Shown: piece by piece, positions 1 to 10,142 of the stretch
Position numbering within the stretch: the stretch's first letter is position 1
Layout of the letters: the number at the start of each line of letters is the position of its first letter
NCBI RefSeq assembly: GCF_009753675.1
Contig: NZ_WQLV01000004.1
Location: 186,001 to 250,000 of the forward strand
Direction: 5' to 3'
From: Parasedimentitalea huanghaiensis
GTDB lineage: Bacteria; Pseudomonadota; Alphaproteobacteria; Rhodobacterales; Rhodobacteraceae
Length of the DNA stretch: 64,000 bases
The notes under the pieces: model-generated
Told to the model about the DNA's origin: nothing
The model's database searches: none
What the model saw: the letters and a program-made list of their open reading frames with translations, nothing else
Translations under genes and position numbers: made by a program

Positions 1-247
1 AGCCGAGCTGGCAATAAATCTGGTCAGCCCAATAAAATATGTATCTTGGCCTGACGTTTTTGGCCGGGTTTTAATACTTACTCATTCATTTTATCGAATG
101 TAGAAAAAATGCGTGTCAGTGGCGATTCAACTGCTTACAAAGCCATTGCCTGTGTTGACGATGCCAAAGCGCGAGAGTAGACACAGGCGAAAGTCAACAC
201 GCCAATTGACGGCGCGCAGGAACCCGCGCGCAGGAAAGGAGCCACTC
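1..247. other. Leader region upstream of the nuo operon
   Basis: No gene is supported here. The nuoA reading frame stays open back to an ATG at 113, but the arginine-rich peptide this would add is absent from NuoA proteins. The operon promoter must lie here or upstream, but I cannot pick out convincing -35/-10 elements. A TTGACG hexamer at about 205 has no matching -10 that I can see. A good ribosome site, AGGAAAGGAG, ends a few bases before the GTG at 248. Confidence 0.5.
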
Positions 248-613
248 GTGGAAGAGATGTTGCGGGAATACCTCCCGATCCTGGTGTTTCTGGCCGTAGC
301 GGTCGGCCTTGGAATTGTGCTCATTCTGGCAGCAGTTGTGCTGGCAGTTCGCAATCCAGACCCAGAAAAAGTTAGTGCTTATGAATGCGGATTCAATGCC
401 TTTGATGATGCGCGAATGAAATTTGATGTCCGATTCTATCTGGTGTCGATTCTTTTCATCATTTTTGATCTGGAAATCGCCTTTCTGTTTCCCTGGGCCG
501 TGGGCTTCAAGGACATCAGCATGACTGGCTTCTGGTCGATGATGGTCTTCTTGGGCGTTTTGACCATTGGCTTTGCCTATGAGTGGAAAAAAGGGGCCCT
601 GGAATGGGAGTGA
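248..613 (+). CDS. nuoA: NADH-quinone oxidoreductase subunit A
   Basis: Small membrane subunit of respiratory complex I, at the junction between the membrane arm and the Q module. I start it at the GTG at 248, preceded by AGGAAAGGAG, which gives 121 residues, the normal family length. The upstream ATG at 113 would add 45 basic residues not seen in the family. Three transmembrane helices lie at about 9-32, 63-86 and 93-113. Conserved motifs are YECGF (45-49), FDVRFYL (59-65) and FDLE (73-76). It is the first gene of the operon, and its 3' end overlaps the preferred nuoB start. Identification is firm; only the start was in question. Confidence 0.95.
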   Translation: MEEMLREYLPILVFLAVAVGLGIVLILAAVVLAVRNPDPEKVSAYECGFNAFDDARMKFDVRFYLVSILFIIFDLEIAFLFPWAVGFKDISMTGFWSMMVFLGVLTIGFAYEWKKGALEWE

Positions 614-1137
614 TGACCGGAGCCAATACGGCAGGTGTCGACAAGGAAATTGTCACCCAGGCGCTGAATGCTGAATTGCAGGACAAGGGCTTTCTGCTGA
701 CCTCAGCCGAAGACATCATCAACTGGGCCCGCACCGGCAGCTTGCACTGGATGACTTTTGGTCTGGCTTGTTGTGCGGTTGAGATGATGCATACCTCGAT
801 GCCGCGGTATGATGCTGAGCGTTTTGGTATTGCGCCACGCGCCTCCCCACGTCAGTCGGACGTGATGATTGTTGCGGGTACGCTGACCAACAAGATGGCT
901 CCTGCGCTGCGCAAGGTCTATGACCAGATGCCCGAACCACGCTATGTGATCTCGATGGGCTCCTGTGCAAATGGCGGTGGCTACTATCACTACAGCTATT
1001 CGGTTGTACGCGGCTGTGATCGTATCGTGCCTGTAGATATCTATGTACCGGGCTGCCCGCCGACGGCTGAGGCGCTGCTCTATGGTCTGATGCAGCTGCA
1101 ACGCAAAATTCGCCGCACTGGCACACTGGTGCGCTGA
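604..1137 (+). CDS. nuoB: NADH-quinone oxidoreductase subunit B
   Basis: Peripheral-arm subunit that holds the terminal [4Fe-4S] cluster N2, the electron donor to quinone. With the ATG at 604 the protein is 177 residues, the usual length in related bacteria. The N2 ligands are visible as the tandem Cys56-Cys57, Cys121 (GSC) and Cys151 (PGCPP). Other in-frame starts are 583, which is too early, and 613, which would form a TGATG overlap with the nuoA stop. A purine-rich AAAAAAGGGG stretch just upstream favours 604. The start is moderately sure and the identity is certain. Confidence 0.95.
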   Translation: MGVMTGANTAGVDKEIVTQALNAELQDKGFLLTSAEDIINWARTGSLHWMTFGLACCAVEMMHTSMPRYDAERFGIAPRASPRQSDVMIVAGTLTNKMAPALRKVYDQMPEPRYVISMGSCANGGGYYHYSYSVVRGCDRIVPVDIYVPGCPPTAEALLYGLMQLQRKIRRTGTLVR

Positions 1138-1162
1138 TTGGCGCTGAGTTGGAGAGTAATTG

Positions 1163-1771
1163 ATGACTGATGCGCTGAAAGAGCTTGGCTCTTATCTGGA
1201 ACAGAAACGCCCGGATTGCGTGCTGGGGTGGGATATCACCCATGACGAACTGAATGTTGATGTGGCTCCGGCCAACATCACCGGGTTTGTCGATTTCCTA
1301 AAGACTGACCAAACCTGCAAGTTCTCGTCTTTGGTGGACATCACTGGCGTTGACTACCCTGAACGTGCCAAGCGGTTTGACGTGGTGTACCACTTCCTGT
1401 CGATGTACCAGAACCACCGCATCCGTCTGCGGGTTTCGGTGCGAGAGGACGAAATGGTGCCGTCGATTGTAGACATTCACCCCTCGGCCAACTGGTTTGA
1501 GCGTGAAGTCTACGATATGTTCGGCATCCTGTTCACCGGCCACCCGGATCTGCGCCGCATCCTGACCGATTATGGCTTTCGCGGCCATCCACTGCGCAAG
1601 GATTTCCCAACCACCGGCTATACCGAAGTTCGCTATGACGAGGCGCAAAAGCGCGTTGTGTATGAACCGGTCAGCTTGGTGCAGGAATACCGCCAGTTTG
1701 ATTTCATGAGCCCATGGGAGGGTGCTGAATACATCCTGCCGGGCGATGAGAAGAAAGAGGAGGCGAAATGA
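1163..1771 (+). CDS. nuoC: NADH-quinone oxidoreductase subunit C (30 kDa)
   Basis: Peripheral-arm scaffold subunit of complex I with no cofactor of its own. It pairs with NuoD around the quinone chamber. The ATG at 1163 gives 202 residues; an in-frame TTG directly before it is not needed. A GGAGAG site lies upstream. The 30-kDa signature is clear around [10 protein letters not shown] followed by [13 protein letters not shown] and GHPLRKDFP. It is separate from nuoD, not fused as in enterobacteria, and its stop overlaps the nuoD ATG. Confidence 0.95.
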   Translation: MTDALKELGSYLEQKRPDCVLGWDITHDELNVDVAPANITGFVDFLKTDQTCKFSSLVDITGVDYPERAKRFDVVYHFLSMYQNHRIRLRVSVREDEMVPSIVDIHPSANWFEREVYDMFGILFTGHPDLRRILTDYGFRGHPLRKDFPTTGYTEVRYDEAQKRVVYEPVSLVQEYRQFDFMSPWEGAEYILPGDEKKEEAK

Positions 1772-2985
1772 TGGACGGCTCCAAAGGTTTCGACGACGCC
1801 CAAACCGGCGAACAGAAAATCCGTAACTTCAACATCAACTTTGGTCCTCAGCACCCGGCGGCACACGGTGTGCTGCGTCTGGTGCTGGAGCTAGACGGCG
1901 AGATCGTGGAACGCTGCGATCCGCACATCGGCTTGCTGCACCGTGGCACCGAAAAGCTGATGGAAAGCCGCACCTACTTGCAAAACCTGCCGTACTTCGA
2001 CCGCCTCGACTATGTGGCGCCGATGAACCAGGAACATGCATGGTGTCTGGCGATTGAAAAGCTGACTGGCGTCGAGGTTCCACGCCGTGGCTCGCTGATC
2101 CGCGTGCTATACTCCGAAATCGGCCGTATCTTGAACCACCTGCTGAACGTGACCACTCAGGCAATGGACGTTGGTGCGCTGACACCGCCGCTCTGGGGTT
2201 TTGAAGAGCGCGAAAAGCTGATGGTGTTTTATGAGCGCGCCTGTGGCGCCCGTCTGCACGCGGCCTACTTCCGGCCCGGTGGTGTCCATCAGGACATACC
2301 CGATGCGCTGATCGACGATATCGAAGCCTGGAGCCACGAGTTCCCTGAGCGCCTGCAAGATATTGACGACCTGCTGACCGAAAACCGGATCTTCAAACAG
2401 CGGAACTGCGACATTGGCGTGGTCAGCGAGCAGGATATTCTGGACTACGGCTTCTCGGGCGTGATGGTTCGTGGCTCCGGCCTGGCTTGGGATCTGCGTC
2501 GCTCGCAACCCTATGAATGCTACAACGAGTTTGATTTCGAGATCCCCGTTGGCAAAAACGGGGATTGCTATGACCGTTATCTGGTCCGCATGGAAGAGAT
2601 GCGCCAGTCGATCTCGATCATCCGCCAGTGTGTGGCCAAGCTGCGTGACTGTCCCGGTGATGTGATGGCGCGTGGCAAGCTAAGCCCACCAAAACGTGGT
2701 GACATGAAAACCTCGATGGAAAGCCTGATCCACCACTTCAAGCTTTACACCGAAGGCTTCCACGTTCCCGCGGGTGAAGTCTACGCCGCAGTAGAGGCCC
2801 CCAAGGGGGAATTCGGTGTCTATCTGGTTGCTGACGGATCCAATAAACCCTACCGCAGCAAGATCCGCGCGCCTGGGTTCCTGCACTTGCAGGCGATGGA
2901 CTATGTCGCAGGTGGCCACCAGCTTGCTGACGTTGCTGCGATCATCGGCACCATGGACGTCGTGTTCGGAGAGATTGACCGTTGA
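1768..2985 (+). CDS. nuoD: NADH-quinone oxidoreductase subunit D (49 kDa)
   Basis: The 49-kDa subunit that forms most of the quinone-binding cavity beside cluster N2. The protein is about 405 residues, as expected. Near the N-terminus it has the conserved [13 protein letters not shown] segment (26-38) and [12 protein letters not shown], typical of this hydrogenase-derived family, and the C-terminal end matches the family. Tandem ATGs at 1768 and 1771 both overlap the nuoC stop. AGAGGAGG at 1756-1763 is better spaced for 1771, so the first Met may not be used. Confidence 0.96.
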   Translation: MMDGSKGFDDAQTGEQKIRNFNINFGPQHPAAHGVLRLVLELDGEIVERCDPHIGLLHRGTEKLMESRTYLQNLPYFDRLDYVAPMNQEHAWCLAIEKLTGVEVPRRGSLIRVLYSEIGRILNHLLNVTTQAMDVGALTPPLWGFEEREKLMVFYERACGARLHAAYFRPGGVHQDIPDALIDDIEAWSHEFPERLQDIDDLLTENRIFKQRNCDIGVVSEQDILDYGFSGVMVRGSGLAWDLRRSQPYECYNEFDFEIPVGKNGDCYDRYLVRMEEMRQSISIIRQCVAKLRDCPGDVMARGKLSPPKRGDMKTSMESLIHHFKLYTEGFHVPAGEVYAAVEAPKGEFGVYLVADGSNKPYRSKIRAPGFLHLQAMDYVAGGHQLADVAAIIGTMDVVFGEIDR

Positions 2986-3004
2986 TTATTGCTCCATCCC
3001 CCGT

Positions 3005-3038
3005 GCTTCTTTTTGCTGAAAATACTCCCGCCGGAGGC
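3005..3038. repeat. Rhodobacteraceae-type intergenic repeat
   Basis: Read on the minus strand this stretch has GCCTCCGGCGGGAGTATTTT followed by an A/G-rich tail. That resembles a short element I recall between genes throughout Rhodobacteraceae. A related variant occurs at 29773-29804. Here it lies in the 88-base nuoD-nuoE gap, inside an operon. The assignment rests on pattern memory; its function is unknown. Confidence 0.45.
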
Positions 3039-3073
3039 ATCTTCGCGGGCAACACACACAGAAAGACGAATTA

Positions 3074-4234
3074 ATGCTGCGCCGTCTTCACTCAGAACAA
3101 CCCGATAGCTTTGCCTTCACTCCAGCCAATCTGGCCTGGGCTGAAGGGCAGATCACCAAATACCCTGATGGCCGTCAGGCCTCGGCGGTTATTCCGCTGT
3201 TGTGGCGTGCACAGGAGCAAGAGGGCTGGCTGTCGAAACCCGCCATCGAACTGGTCGCCGACATGTTGGGTATGGCCTATATCCGCGTGCTCGAAGTGGC
3301 CTCGTTCTACTTCATGTTCCAGCTGCAGCCGGTTGGCTCGGTTGCTCACATTCAGATCTGCGGTACGACGTCCTGCATGATCTGTGGTGCTGAAGATCTG
3401 GTTGCTGTCTGCCAAGAGAAGATCGCTAACAAGCCACATGAAGTGTCGGCGGATGGTAAATTTTCCTGGGAAGAGGTCGAGTGTCTCGGCTCCTGCACCA
3501 ATGCTCCGATGGCGCAGATCGGCAAAGACTACTACGAAGACCTGACTGCTGCGAGCTTTACCAAGCTGCTGGAAGAGTTGTCTGCTGGTAAGGTTCCGAC
3601 ACCTGGCCCGCAGAATGGTCGTTATAGCTCAGAGCCGCTGTCTGGCCTGACTTCGTTGCAGGAATACGAAAGCGGTAAGACCAAATATAACGCAAGCGTA
3701 CAGCTGGCGTCGGACATTGGCGACACTGTCAAACGTATTCAGGGCGACGAAGTCCCATTGCTGACCCCGTGGGTTGGCAAAGATGGTGTTGTTGCGGGTC
3801 GCGCGGCCGAGGCTCCGACCCCTCCGGCACCTGCAACTCCAAAACCTGCTGCCAAGCAGGCCGAAGAGGCTAAGAAAGCGGCCAAGCCTGCTAAGAACGC
3901 TGCACCCGCCAAAACAACGGAAGCCCCTAAGGCCGATGTTGCTGAGGCAGAACCAGAAGTTTTGAAAGCTGCCCGTGGCGATAAGGCTGATAACCTCAAG
4001 TTGCTCAAAGGTGTTGGTCCCAAGCTGGAAGAAACACTGAACAAGCTGGGCTTTTTCCACTTTGATCAGGTTGCGGCCTGGGGGGAGGCTGAAGTGGCTT
4101 GGGTTGATGCCCGTCTCAAGTTCAAGGGCCGCATCGAACGTGACGGTTGGATCGAGCAGGCCAAAAAACTGGCGGCTGGTGAAGAGACCGAATTTGCTAA
4201 ACGTGCCAAAGACGACGGCACCTACGACAAGTAA
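3074..4234 (+). CDS. nuoE: NADH-quinone oxidoreductase subunit E with C-terminal helical extension
   Basis: Residues 1 to about 165 are the normal 24-kDa thioredoxin-like subunit, which carries the [2Fe-2S] cluster N1a. Ligands are Cys96 and Cys101 (C-x4-C) and Cys137 and Cys141 (C-x3-C). The protein runs to 386 residues, more than twice the usual length. After a spacer and an Ala/Pro/Lys-rich linker (about 240-300), residues about 304-386 form a helix-hairpin-helix-like segment with [18 protein letters not shown]. This resembles the H3TH domains of the 5'-nuclease superfamily. Such fusions are known in Rhodobacteraceae NuoE. Whether the tail binds nucleic acid or only packs on the complex is unknown. 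Confidence 0.93.
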   Translation: MLRRLHSEQPDSFAFTPANLAWAEGQITKYPDGRQASAVIPLLWRAQEQEGWLSKPAIELVADMLGMAYIRVLEVASFYFMFQLQPVGSVAHIQICGTTSCMICGAEDLVAVCQEKIANKPHEVSADGKFSWEEVECLGSCTNAPMAQIGKDYYEDLTAASFTKLLEELSAGKVPTPGPQNGRYSSEPLSGLTSLQEYESGKTKYNASVQLASDIGDTVKRIQGDEVPLLTPWVGKDGVVAGRAAEAPTPPAPATPKPAAKQAEEAKKAAKPAKNAAPAKTTEAPKADVAEAEPEVLKAARGDKADNLKLLKGVGPKLEETLNKLGFFHFDQVAAWGEAEVAWVDARLKFKGRIERDGWIEQAKKLAAGEETEFAKRAKDDGTYDK

Positions 4235-4279
4235 TCCTTCTTCGCTCGGTTGAGCGGAGATCAAGACACATAGGACCAC

Positions 4280-4507
4280 ATGAGCAAGGAACAAGACCAA
4301 GCCATTGCCCGTAAAGGGCGCCACATCTCTCTGGTGATTGCCGGAACGATGGTTGCGTGGATTGTCTTGTCTCTCATTGGCGGCCCCGTTCTGGGACTGC
4401 CGGGGCGCTTTGCTTTGCTGTTCGATCTCGCCGCGCTGGCGGGTCTGATTTATGCAGTGGTCAACATTATTCAACTCTGGCGCATGCGCCAGGATAGTCA
4501 AAGGTAG
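4280..4507 (+). CDS. Small membrane protein of the nuo operon (DUF5337-like)
   Basis: A 75-residue protein with a short basic N-terminus (MSKEQDQAIARKGRH), two predicted transmembrane helices at about 17-36 and 44-66, and a charged C-terminus. I recall this family as DUF5337, found between nuoE and nuoF in Rhodobacteraceae. It lies 45 bases after nuoE and 6 bases before nuoF, so it should be co-transcribed. An accessory or assembly role in complex I is only an inference from position. No catalytic residues are evident. Confidence 0.75.
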   Translation: MSKEQDQAIARKGRHISLVIAGTMVAWIVLSLIGGPVLGLPGRFALLFDLAALAGLIYAVVNIIQLWRMRQDSQR

Positions 4508-4513
4508 GCAGAC

Positions 4514-5812
4514 ATGCTGAAGGACCAGGACCGGATCTTTACCAACCTCTACGGTATGCATGATCGCACGCTGAAAGGTGCGCAGGCACGGGGCCATTGG
4601 GATGGCACCGCTGCAATCCTTGCCAAAGGGCGTGACTGGATCGTGCAGTCGATGAAAGACTCTGGCCTGCGTGGTCGGGGCGGTGCGGGTTTCCCCACCG
4701 GCCTGAAGTGGTCGTTCATGCCAAAAGAAAGCGACGGTCGTCCGGCTTATCTGGTCATCAACGCTGATGAATCCGAGCCCGGCACCTGTAAAGACCGCGA
4801 AATCATGCGCCACGATCCGCACACGCTGATCGAAGGTGCGCTGATTGCGTCTTTCGCGATGAATGCCCACACCTGCTACATCTACATTCGCGGCGAATAC
4901 ATCCGCGAAAAAGAGGCACTGCAAGCGGCGATTGACGAGGCCTATGACGCTGGCCTGCTGGGTAAGAACGCTGCCAACTCTGGCTGGGACTTTGATCTGT
5001 TCCTGCACCACGGGGCAGGGGCCTATATCTGCGGTGAAGAAACCGCACTGATCGAAAGCCTCGAAGGCAAAAAAGGCATGCCTCGGATGAAGCCTCCGTT
5101 CCCGGCTGGCGCTGGTCTGTACGGCTGCCCATCGACGGTGAACAATGTCGAATCCATCGCTGTTGTGCCCACTATCCTGCGCCGTGGCCCGGAATGGTTC
5201 AGCTCGTTTGGTCGCCCGAACAACGTCGGTACCAAGCTGTTTGGTATTTCCGGCCACGTCAACAACCCCTGTGTGGTTGAAGAGGCGATGTCGATTTCCT
5301 TCGAAGAGCTGATCGACAAGCACTGTGGTGGCATAAAAGGCGGCTGGGACAACCTGCTGGCCGTGATCCCTGGTGGATCTTCGGTTCCTTGTGTGCGCGG
5401 CGAAAACATGCGCGACGCGATCATGGACTTTGATTATCTGCGCAACGATCTGGGCTCGGGCCTGGGCACTGCGGCGGTCATCGTCATGGACAAGCAGACC
5501 GACATCATCAAAGCGATCTGGCGTCTGGCCAAGTTCTACAAACACGAAAGCTGTGGCCAGTGCACGCCTTGTCGTGAAGGCACCGGCTGGATGATGCGCG
5601 TGATGGACCGTCTGGTCAAAGGCGAGGCCGAGATCGAAGAGATCGACATGCTGTGGGACGTGACCAAGCAGGTCGAAGGCCACACGATTTGCGCACTGGG
5701 TGATGCGGCTGCATGGCCAATCCAGGGCCTGATCCGCAATTTCCGCGAAGAGATTGAAGACCGCATCAAAGCCAACAAGACCGGCCGCATGGGCGCGATG
5801 GCGGCGGAGTGA
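4514..5812 (+). CDS. nuoF: NADH-quinone oxidoreductase subunit F (51 kDa)
   Basis: NADH-oxidising subunit that binds FMN and the [4Fe-4S] cluster N3. At 432 residues it is full length. The nucleotide-binding glycine-rich segment [13 protein letters not shown] lies at 54-66. The N3 ligands are Cys347, Cys350 and Cys353 (ESCGQCTPC) plus Cys393 (HTICALGD). It starts 6 bases after the small membrane gene. The identity is certain. Confidence 0.97.
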   Translation: MLKDQDRIFTNLYGMHDRTLKGAQARGHWDGTAAILAKGRDWIVQSMKDSGLRGRGGAGFPTGLKWSFMPKESDGRPAYLVINADESEPGTCKDREIMRHDPHTLIEGALIASFAMNAHTCYIYIRGEYIREKEALQAAIDEAYDAGLLGKNAANSGWDFDLFLHHGAGAYICGEETALIESLEGKKGMPRMKPPFPAGAGLYGCPSTVNNVESIAVVPTILRRGPEWFSSFGRPNNVGTKLFGISGHVNNPCVVEEAMSISFEELIDKHCGGIKGGWDNLLAVIPGGSSVPCVRGENMRDAIMDFDYLRNDLGSGLGTAAVIVMDKQTDIIKAIWRLAKFYKHESCGQCTPCREGTGWMMRVMDRLVKGEAEIEEIDMLWDVTKQVEGHTICALGDAAAWPIQGLIRNFREEIEDRIKANKTGRMGAMAAE

Positions 5813-5820
5813 GCAGGACT

Positions 5821-6186
5821 ATGAAATATCAGTTTTCTGGCAAAATTGTTTTGCCTGTAGTGCTGTTGCTTGGTGCTGTTGCCCTTTCGGCCTGTGATAA
5901 GGCAAAGAGCAAGCGCCCCGTCTATGATGGGGTGCCATTTAGCGTCAAAACAAAAGCGGTTGATAAGAAAGTCTCGCGCGCAAACTTTGTTGTCGAAGTT
6001 AAGGATGCAGGCTTGTCGCTGGACGGCGCGCGGTTGGCAGCGGAACATGCCGGCGTCACTTATTGTTTGTCGGAAGCAGGGTATGGCACATCGAACATCC
6101 TATGGGACGTAGAGCCTCGGGATCCTGACGCTCAGCTGCGTTTGGTAGATGGGACAGCAGTGTTCCACGGAACCTGCGACGCGTGA
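5821..6186 (+). CDS. Small lipoprotein in the nuo operon (paralogue 1)
   Basis: From the ATG at 5821, just after an AGCAGG site, this is a 121-residue lipoprotein. It has a hydrophobic signal and the lipobox LSAC (22-25), with Cys25 as the lipidated residue. The mature part has two more cysteines, Cys82 and Cys119, which could form a disulfide in the periplasm. It shares an ordered pattern with the lipoprotein at 8711-9097: a Y-x-L-x-x-(A)-GYG segment, then LR-x-(V/I)-D and a C-terminal cysteine. It lies between nuoF and the DUF5333-like gene. A role at the periplasmic face of complex I is inferred only from the operon. Confidence 0.7.
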   Translation: MKYQFSGKIVLPVVLLLGAVALSACDKAKSKRPVYDGVPFSVKTKAVDKKVSRANFVVEVKDAGLSLDGARLAAEHAGVTYCLSEAGYGTSNILWDVEPRDPDAQLRLVDGTAVFHGTCDA

Positions 6187-6284
6187 GCGGATTTACGGCA
6201 TATCAAGGCCTTACGGGCACGCTGCTATTGAATAGCGGCCGCACCAGTGCGTGCGATGGGATCTCCAACTATCAGGAGAAAACT

Positions 6285-6692
6285 ATGACTCGTGCCTTAT
6301 CTGTCGCTATCGCCATTTTTGCCGCAACCCTTCCCGGTGTGGCATCTGCCAAACCAAGCCTGCGGGACGTGCCGCAAGTAGAAAACATCATTTTTGCCGC
6401 AGCCGTTGCCCATGAGGTCAGCGAAAAGTGTGGCAGCATCAAATCCCGCCGTATGAAGGCACTGGGGATGGCCTGGGACCTGCGGTCCTATGCTAACAAA
6501 CTGGGATATTCAGATTCCGAGATCCGCGCCTACGTGGAATCGGACGTTGAAAAAGCGCGCATGCGCAACAAGGGTGAGCGCTTTCTCAAGGCCAATGGCG
6601 TTGAGTATGGCTCCCCTGAAACCTTCTGTGTGTTTGGGCATGCGGAAATTGAGAAATCCAGCGCGATTGGCGCGCTACTGAGGGCGAAATAG
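6285..6692 (+). CDS. Secreted protein in the nuo operon (DUF5333-like)
   Basis: The ATG at 6285 has a clear AGGAGAA site. The 135-residue product starts with a Sec-type signal peptide ending VASA at about residue 22. The mature part is mostly helical and charged, with two cysteines (Cys49 and Cys115) that could pair in the periplasm. I recall the family as DUF5333, found next to nuoG in Rhodobacteraceae. It ends 3 bases before nuoG. The reading frame is open further upstream, but only this start gives a signal peptide. Function unknown. Confidence 0.75.
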   Translation: MTRALSVAIAIFAATLPGVASAKPSLRDVPQVENIIFAAAVAHEVSEKCGSIKSRRMKALGMAWDLRSYANKLGYSDSEIRAYVESDVEKARMRNKGERFLKANGVEYGSPETFCVFGHAEIEKSSAIGALLRAK

Positions 6693-6695
6693 ACC

Positions 6696-8714
6696 ATGTC
6701 TGACCTGCGCAAGATCAACATTGACGGTACAGAGATCGAAGTGGATGGGGCAATGACCCTGATCCAGGCCTGTGAAGAGGCCGGGGTCGAGATCCCTCGT
6801 TTCTGTTATCACGAACGCCTGACCATCGCCGGCAACTGCCGCATGTGTCTGGTCGAAGTCGTGGGTGGCCCGCCCAAACCCGCTGCGTCTTGCGCAATGC
6901 AGGTCCGCGACCTGCGCCCGGGTCCCGAAGGCCAAGCACCGGTTGTGAAAACCAACTCGCCTATGGTCAAAAAAGCCCGTGAAGGCGTGATGGAATTCAT
7001 GCTGATCAACCACCCGTTGGATTGCCCAATCTGCGATCAGGGTGGCGAGTGTGATTTGCAGGACCAGGCGATGGCATACGGCCTGTCGGGAAGCCGGTTT
7101 AAAGAAGCCAAGCGCTCGGTTGATGATCTGGATCTTGGTCCGCTGGTTGCGACCACAATGACCCGCTGCATCAGCTGCACCCGTTGTGTGCGCTTTACCT
7201 CCGAAGTGGCAGGCATCACGCAGATGGGCCAAACCGGCCGTGGTGAAGATGCTGAGATCACCAGCTATCTGAACCAGACGCTGGACAGCAACATGCAGGG
7301 CAACATCATCGACCTGTGCCCGGTTGGTGCTCTGACCTCCAAACCATACGCTTTTACTGCTCGCCCGTGGGAGCTGACCAAAACAGAAACCATCGACGTA
7401 ATGGATGCCTTGGGCAGCAACATTCGTGTTGATACCAAAGGCCGCGAAGTGAAACGCATCCTGCCACGCAACAACGATGGCGTGAACGAAGAGTGGATTT
7501 CGGACAAGACACGGTTTGTCTGGGATGGTCTGCGCCGCCAGCGCCTGGATCGCCCCTATGTGCGAGAAAATGGCAAGCTGCGCCCCTCCAACTGGGGGGA
7601 AGCCCTGGGTAAAGCTGCCGAGGCGATGAAAGGCAAAAAGGTTACCGGTTTGATTGGTGATCTGGTTCCCGTCGAAGCGGCCTATGCGCTGAAGCAACTG
7701 GTGACCGGTCTGGGTGGCAAGGTTGAATGCCGTACTGACAACGTGCGCCTTCCTCTGGACAACCGCGCAGCTTATGTTGGAACTGCATCAATCGAAGACA
7801 TCGACAATGCCAAGGCGATCATGCTGATCGGTACTGATCCGCGCAATGAATCTCCGGTTCTGAACGCCCGCATCCGTACAGCCTGGAGCAATGGCGCAAA
7901 CATCGGCTTGATCGGTCAGCCGGTTGACCTGACATATGAATACGCCCACTTGGGTACAGACCGTGCAGCTCTGGACGCCTTGCTGAAGGGTGAAACCGCT
8001 GGCGCGCTGGGTAAAGACACTCTGGTCATCGTAGGGCAGGGCGCTCTGCGCGAGGCTGATGGCCTTGCTGTTTTGGCGCATGCCCAAAAATTTGCCGAGA
8101 TGACAGAGTCCAAGCTGTTGGTTCTGCACACCGCTGCCTCGCGCGTTGGTGCGATGGACATCGGTGCCGCGACGCTGGGTGGAATGGAAGCCGCTCTCGA
8201 GGGGGCTGAAGTGATCTATAACCTCGGCGCGGATGAAGTTGAAATCGACGCGGGTGCCTTTGTCATCTATCAAGGCTCGCACGGCGACCGCGGTGCACAC
8301 CGTGCCGACATCGTTCTGCCGGGTGCTGCTTATACCGAAGAGAACGGCCTGTTTGTAAACACTGAAGGTCGCCCGCAGCTGGCGATGCGTGCCGGGTTCG
8401 CTCCGGGTGAGGCCAAAGAGAACTGGGCGATCCTGCGCGCATTGAGTGCTGAACTGGATGCTACCTTGCAGTTTGACTCGCTGGCGCAGCTGCGCAGTGC
8501 GTTGGTTGCCGAGGTTCCACATCTTGCCAAGATCGACGAGGTCCCAGTTAACGAAGGTGAAGCTCTTGAATTGGGCAAACTGGGCAAGGCCGCGTTCCTG
8601 ACTGTGATCAAAGACTTCTACCTGACCAACCCAATTGCCCGCGCGTCGGAATTGATGGCTGAGCTATCTGCCAACGTCATGGCACGCGGCAATGAAAAAA
8701 TCGCTGCAGAATGA
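6696..8714 (+). CDS. nuoG: NADH-quinone oxidoreductase subunit G (75 kDa)
   Basis: The 75-kDa iron-sulfur subunit that carries electrons from NuoF toward NuoB. Its cluster ligands are visible: [2Fe-2S] Cys37, Cys48, Cys51 and Cys66; a [4Fe-4S] with His106, Cys110, Cys113 and Cys119; and a [4Fe-4S] with Cys158, Cys161, Cys164 and Cys208. The C-terminal two thirds is a molybdopterin-oxidoreductase-like fold without obvious cofactor residues. At 672 residues it has the mitochondrial-type length. Its stop overlaps the next gene's ATG, suggesting translational coupling. Confidence 0.97.
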   Translation: MSDLRKINIDGTEIEVDGAMTLIQACEEAGVEIPRFCYHERLTIAGNCRMCLVEVVGGPPKPAASCAMQVRDLRPGPEGQAPVVKTNSPMVKKAREGVMEFMLINHPLDCPICDQGGECDLQDQAMAYGLSGSRFKEAKRSVDDLDLGPLVATTMTRCISCTRCVRFTSEVAGITQMGQTGRGEDAEITSYLNQTLDSNMQGNIIDLCPVGALTSKPYAFTARPWELTKTETIDVMDALGSNIRVDTKGREVKRILPRNNDGVNEEWISDKTRFVWDGLRRQRLDRPYVRENGKLRPSNWGEALGKAAEAMKGKKVTGLIGDLVPVEAAYALKQLVTGLGGKVECRTDNVRLPLDNRAAYVGTASIEDIDNAKAIMLIGTDPRNESPVLNARIRTAWSNGANIGLIGQPVDLTYEYAHLGTDRAALDALLKGETAGALGKDTLVIVGQGALREADGLAVLAHAQKFAEMTESKLLVLHTAASRVGAMDIGAATLGGMEAALEGAEVIYNLGADEVEIDAGAFVIYQGSHGDRGAHRADIVLPGAAYTEENGLFVNTEGRPQLAMRAGFAPGEAKENWAILRALSAELDATLQFDSLAQLRSALVAEVPHLAKIDEVPVNEGEALELGKLGKAAFLTVIKDFYLTNPIARASELMAELSANVMARGNEKIAAE

Positions 8715-9097
8715 TCCGAGCTGCACTCATATCCCCTTTTCTGCTGGCTGGGTGTACGCCTACGTCGGCCGATCAGGCTGCGGATTTCAAGCCTGACTAT
8801 CAGGGCGTGAAAACCAGCCTGCTTGAAGGCGATTTGGTGCAGTTCCACGTCTCAATGACCGGAGCCCGCAGGGGTGAGGATGTTGATAACTATGCTGAAT
8901 GCGCTGCCGCGCAATACGCGCTGATCCGGGGATACGGATTTGCACGACATTTGCGCACAAATTTGAACCAAGAGGGTGGCGTTTGGGCGGCTGATGCTGT
9001 CTACACCATCTCGCCCTCCCTACCGCGCGGTTTGCGCACCATCGACGCAGAAGTCGTGGTCGCGGACTGTGAGGCAAACGGAATACCCACGGTGTGA
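8711..9097 (+). CDS. Small lipoprotein in the nuo operon (paralogue 2)
   Basis: A 128-residue lipoprotein that starts inside the nuoG stop (ATGA overlap). The short signal ends in the lipobox LAGC, with Cys15 lipidated. The mature part has Cys64 and Cys120. The segment YALIRGYG (69-76), then LRTID (108-112) and Cys120, parallels YCLSEAGYG, LRLVD and Cys119 of the lipoprotein at 5821-6186. The two therefore look like diverged copies. No known domain is recognised. Operon position suggests a complex I-linked role in the periplasm, which is inference. Confidence 0.7.
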   Translation: MIRAALISPFLLAGCTPTSADQAADFKPDYQGVKTSLLEGDLVQFHVSMTGARRGEDVDNYAECAAAQYALIRGYGFARHLRTNLNQEGGVWAADAVYTISPSLPRGLRTIDAEVVVADCEANGIPTV

Positions 9098-9103
9098 GGA
9101 CCA

Positions 9104-10141
9104 ATGGCTGAATTCTTAAACACCCCATTCGGAACCTTTGTTCTGATATTGGCGCAGGTGCTGGCAGTTGTCGCATTTGTCATGATCTCTCTGTTGTTCC
9201 TTGTGTACGGCGACCGGAAAATCTGGGCAGCGGTGCAGATGCGCCGTGGTCCCAACGTTGTGGGGGTCTTTGGCCTGCTGCAGTCGGTGGCTGACGCGCT
9301 GAAATACATCGTCAAGGAAATCGTGATCCCGGCAGGGGCTGACCGTGCCGTGTTCATTCTGGCGCCTTTGACCAGCTTTGTGCTGTCAATGATCGCCTGG
9401 GCGGTTATCCCGTTCAATGATGGCTGGGTCCTAAGTGACCTGAACGTCGCCGTACTCTACGTCTTCGCAGTGTCGTCACTCGAAGTTTACGGCGTGATCA
9501 TGGGCGGATGGGCCTCCAACTCCAAATACCCATTCCTGGGCTCGCTGCGCTCCGCAGCGCAGATGATTTCGTACGAGGTTTCCATCGGCCTGATCATCAT
9601 TGGTGTGATCATCTCGACTGGTTCGCTGAACTTTGGTGACATTGTTCGCGCACAGGACGGTGATCTGGGCCTGTTCAACTGGTACTGGCTGCCGCACTTC
9701 CCGATGGTGTTCCTGTTCTTCATCTCGGCGCTGGCTGAAACCAACCGCCCACCGTTTGACCTTCCCGAAGCGGAGAGTGAACTGGTTGCCGGTTATCAGG
9801 TGGAATATTCGGCCACCATGTTCCTGCTGTTCATGGCTGGTGAATACATCGCAATCTTCCTGATGTGCGCGCTGATGTCGTTGCTGTTCTTTGGTGGCTG
9901 GCTGTCGCCAATCCCAGGCCTGCCCGACGGCGTTCTGTGGATGGTTGGCAAGATGGCGTTCTTCTTCTTCCTGATCGCCATGGTCAAGGCCATCACTCCA
10001 CGCTACCGCTATGACCAGCTGATGCGTCTGGGTTGGAAAGTGTTCCTGCCGTTCTCATTGGGTTGGGTGGTCTTCGTGGCCTTCGCTACAAAATTCGCTT
10101 GGTTCGGTGGGCTGTTTGTCCGCTACACGGTAGGAGGCTGA
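9104..10141 (+). CDS. nuoH: NADH-quinone oxidoreductase subunit H
   Basis: Membrane subunit that forms the quinone entrance and links the Q site to the proton path. At 345 residues with about eight hydrophobic segments it is full length. Conserved features are the [19 protein letters not shown] loop near the start and [22 protein letters not shown] in the middle, which carries the acidic residues of the E-channel. It starts 6 bases after the lipoprotein and ends 1 base before nuoI. Confidence 0.97.
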   Translation: MAEFLNTPFGTFVLILAQVLAVVAFVMISLLFLVYGDRKIWAAVQMRRGPNVVGVFGLLQSVADALKYIVKEIVIPAGADRAVFILAPLTSFVLSMIAWAVIPFNDGWVLSDLNVAVLYVFAVSSLEVYGVIMGGWASNSKYPFLGSLRSAAQMISYEVSIGLIIIGVIISTGSLNFGDIVRAQDGDLGLFNWYWLPHFPMVFLFFISALAETNRPPFDLPEAESELVAGYQVEYSATMFLLFMAGEYIAIFLMCALMSLLFFGGWLSPIPGLPDGVLWMVGKMAFFFFLIAMVKAITPRYRYDQLMRLGWKVFLPFSLGWVVFVAFATKFAWFGGLFVRYTVGG

Positions 10142-10142
10142 T

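Noticed and set aside
113-247. Longer NuoA with a basic N-terminal extension
   Set aside because: The GTG at 248 has a strong ribosome site and gives the standard length. The extra 45 residues look like translated leader.
3629-5683. 684-residue open frame on the minus strand across nuoE and nuoF
   Set aside because: It is antisense to two certain genes. The long opening follows from their codon bias, and its product has low-complexity His/Arg/Gln composition and no family.
6675-7697. 340-residue open frame antisense to nuoG
   Set aside because: It lies opposite the cluster-binding part of NuoG and is a compositional shadow.
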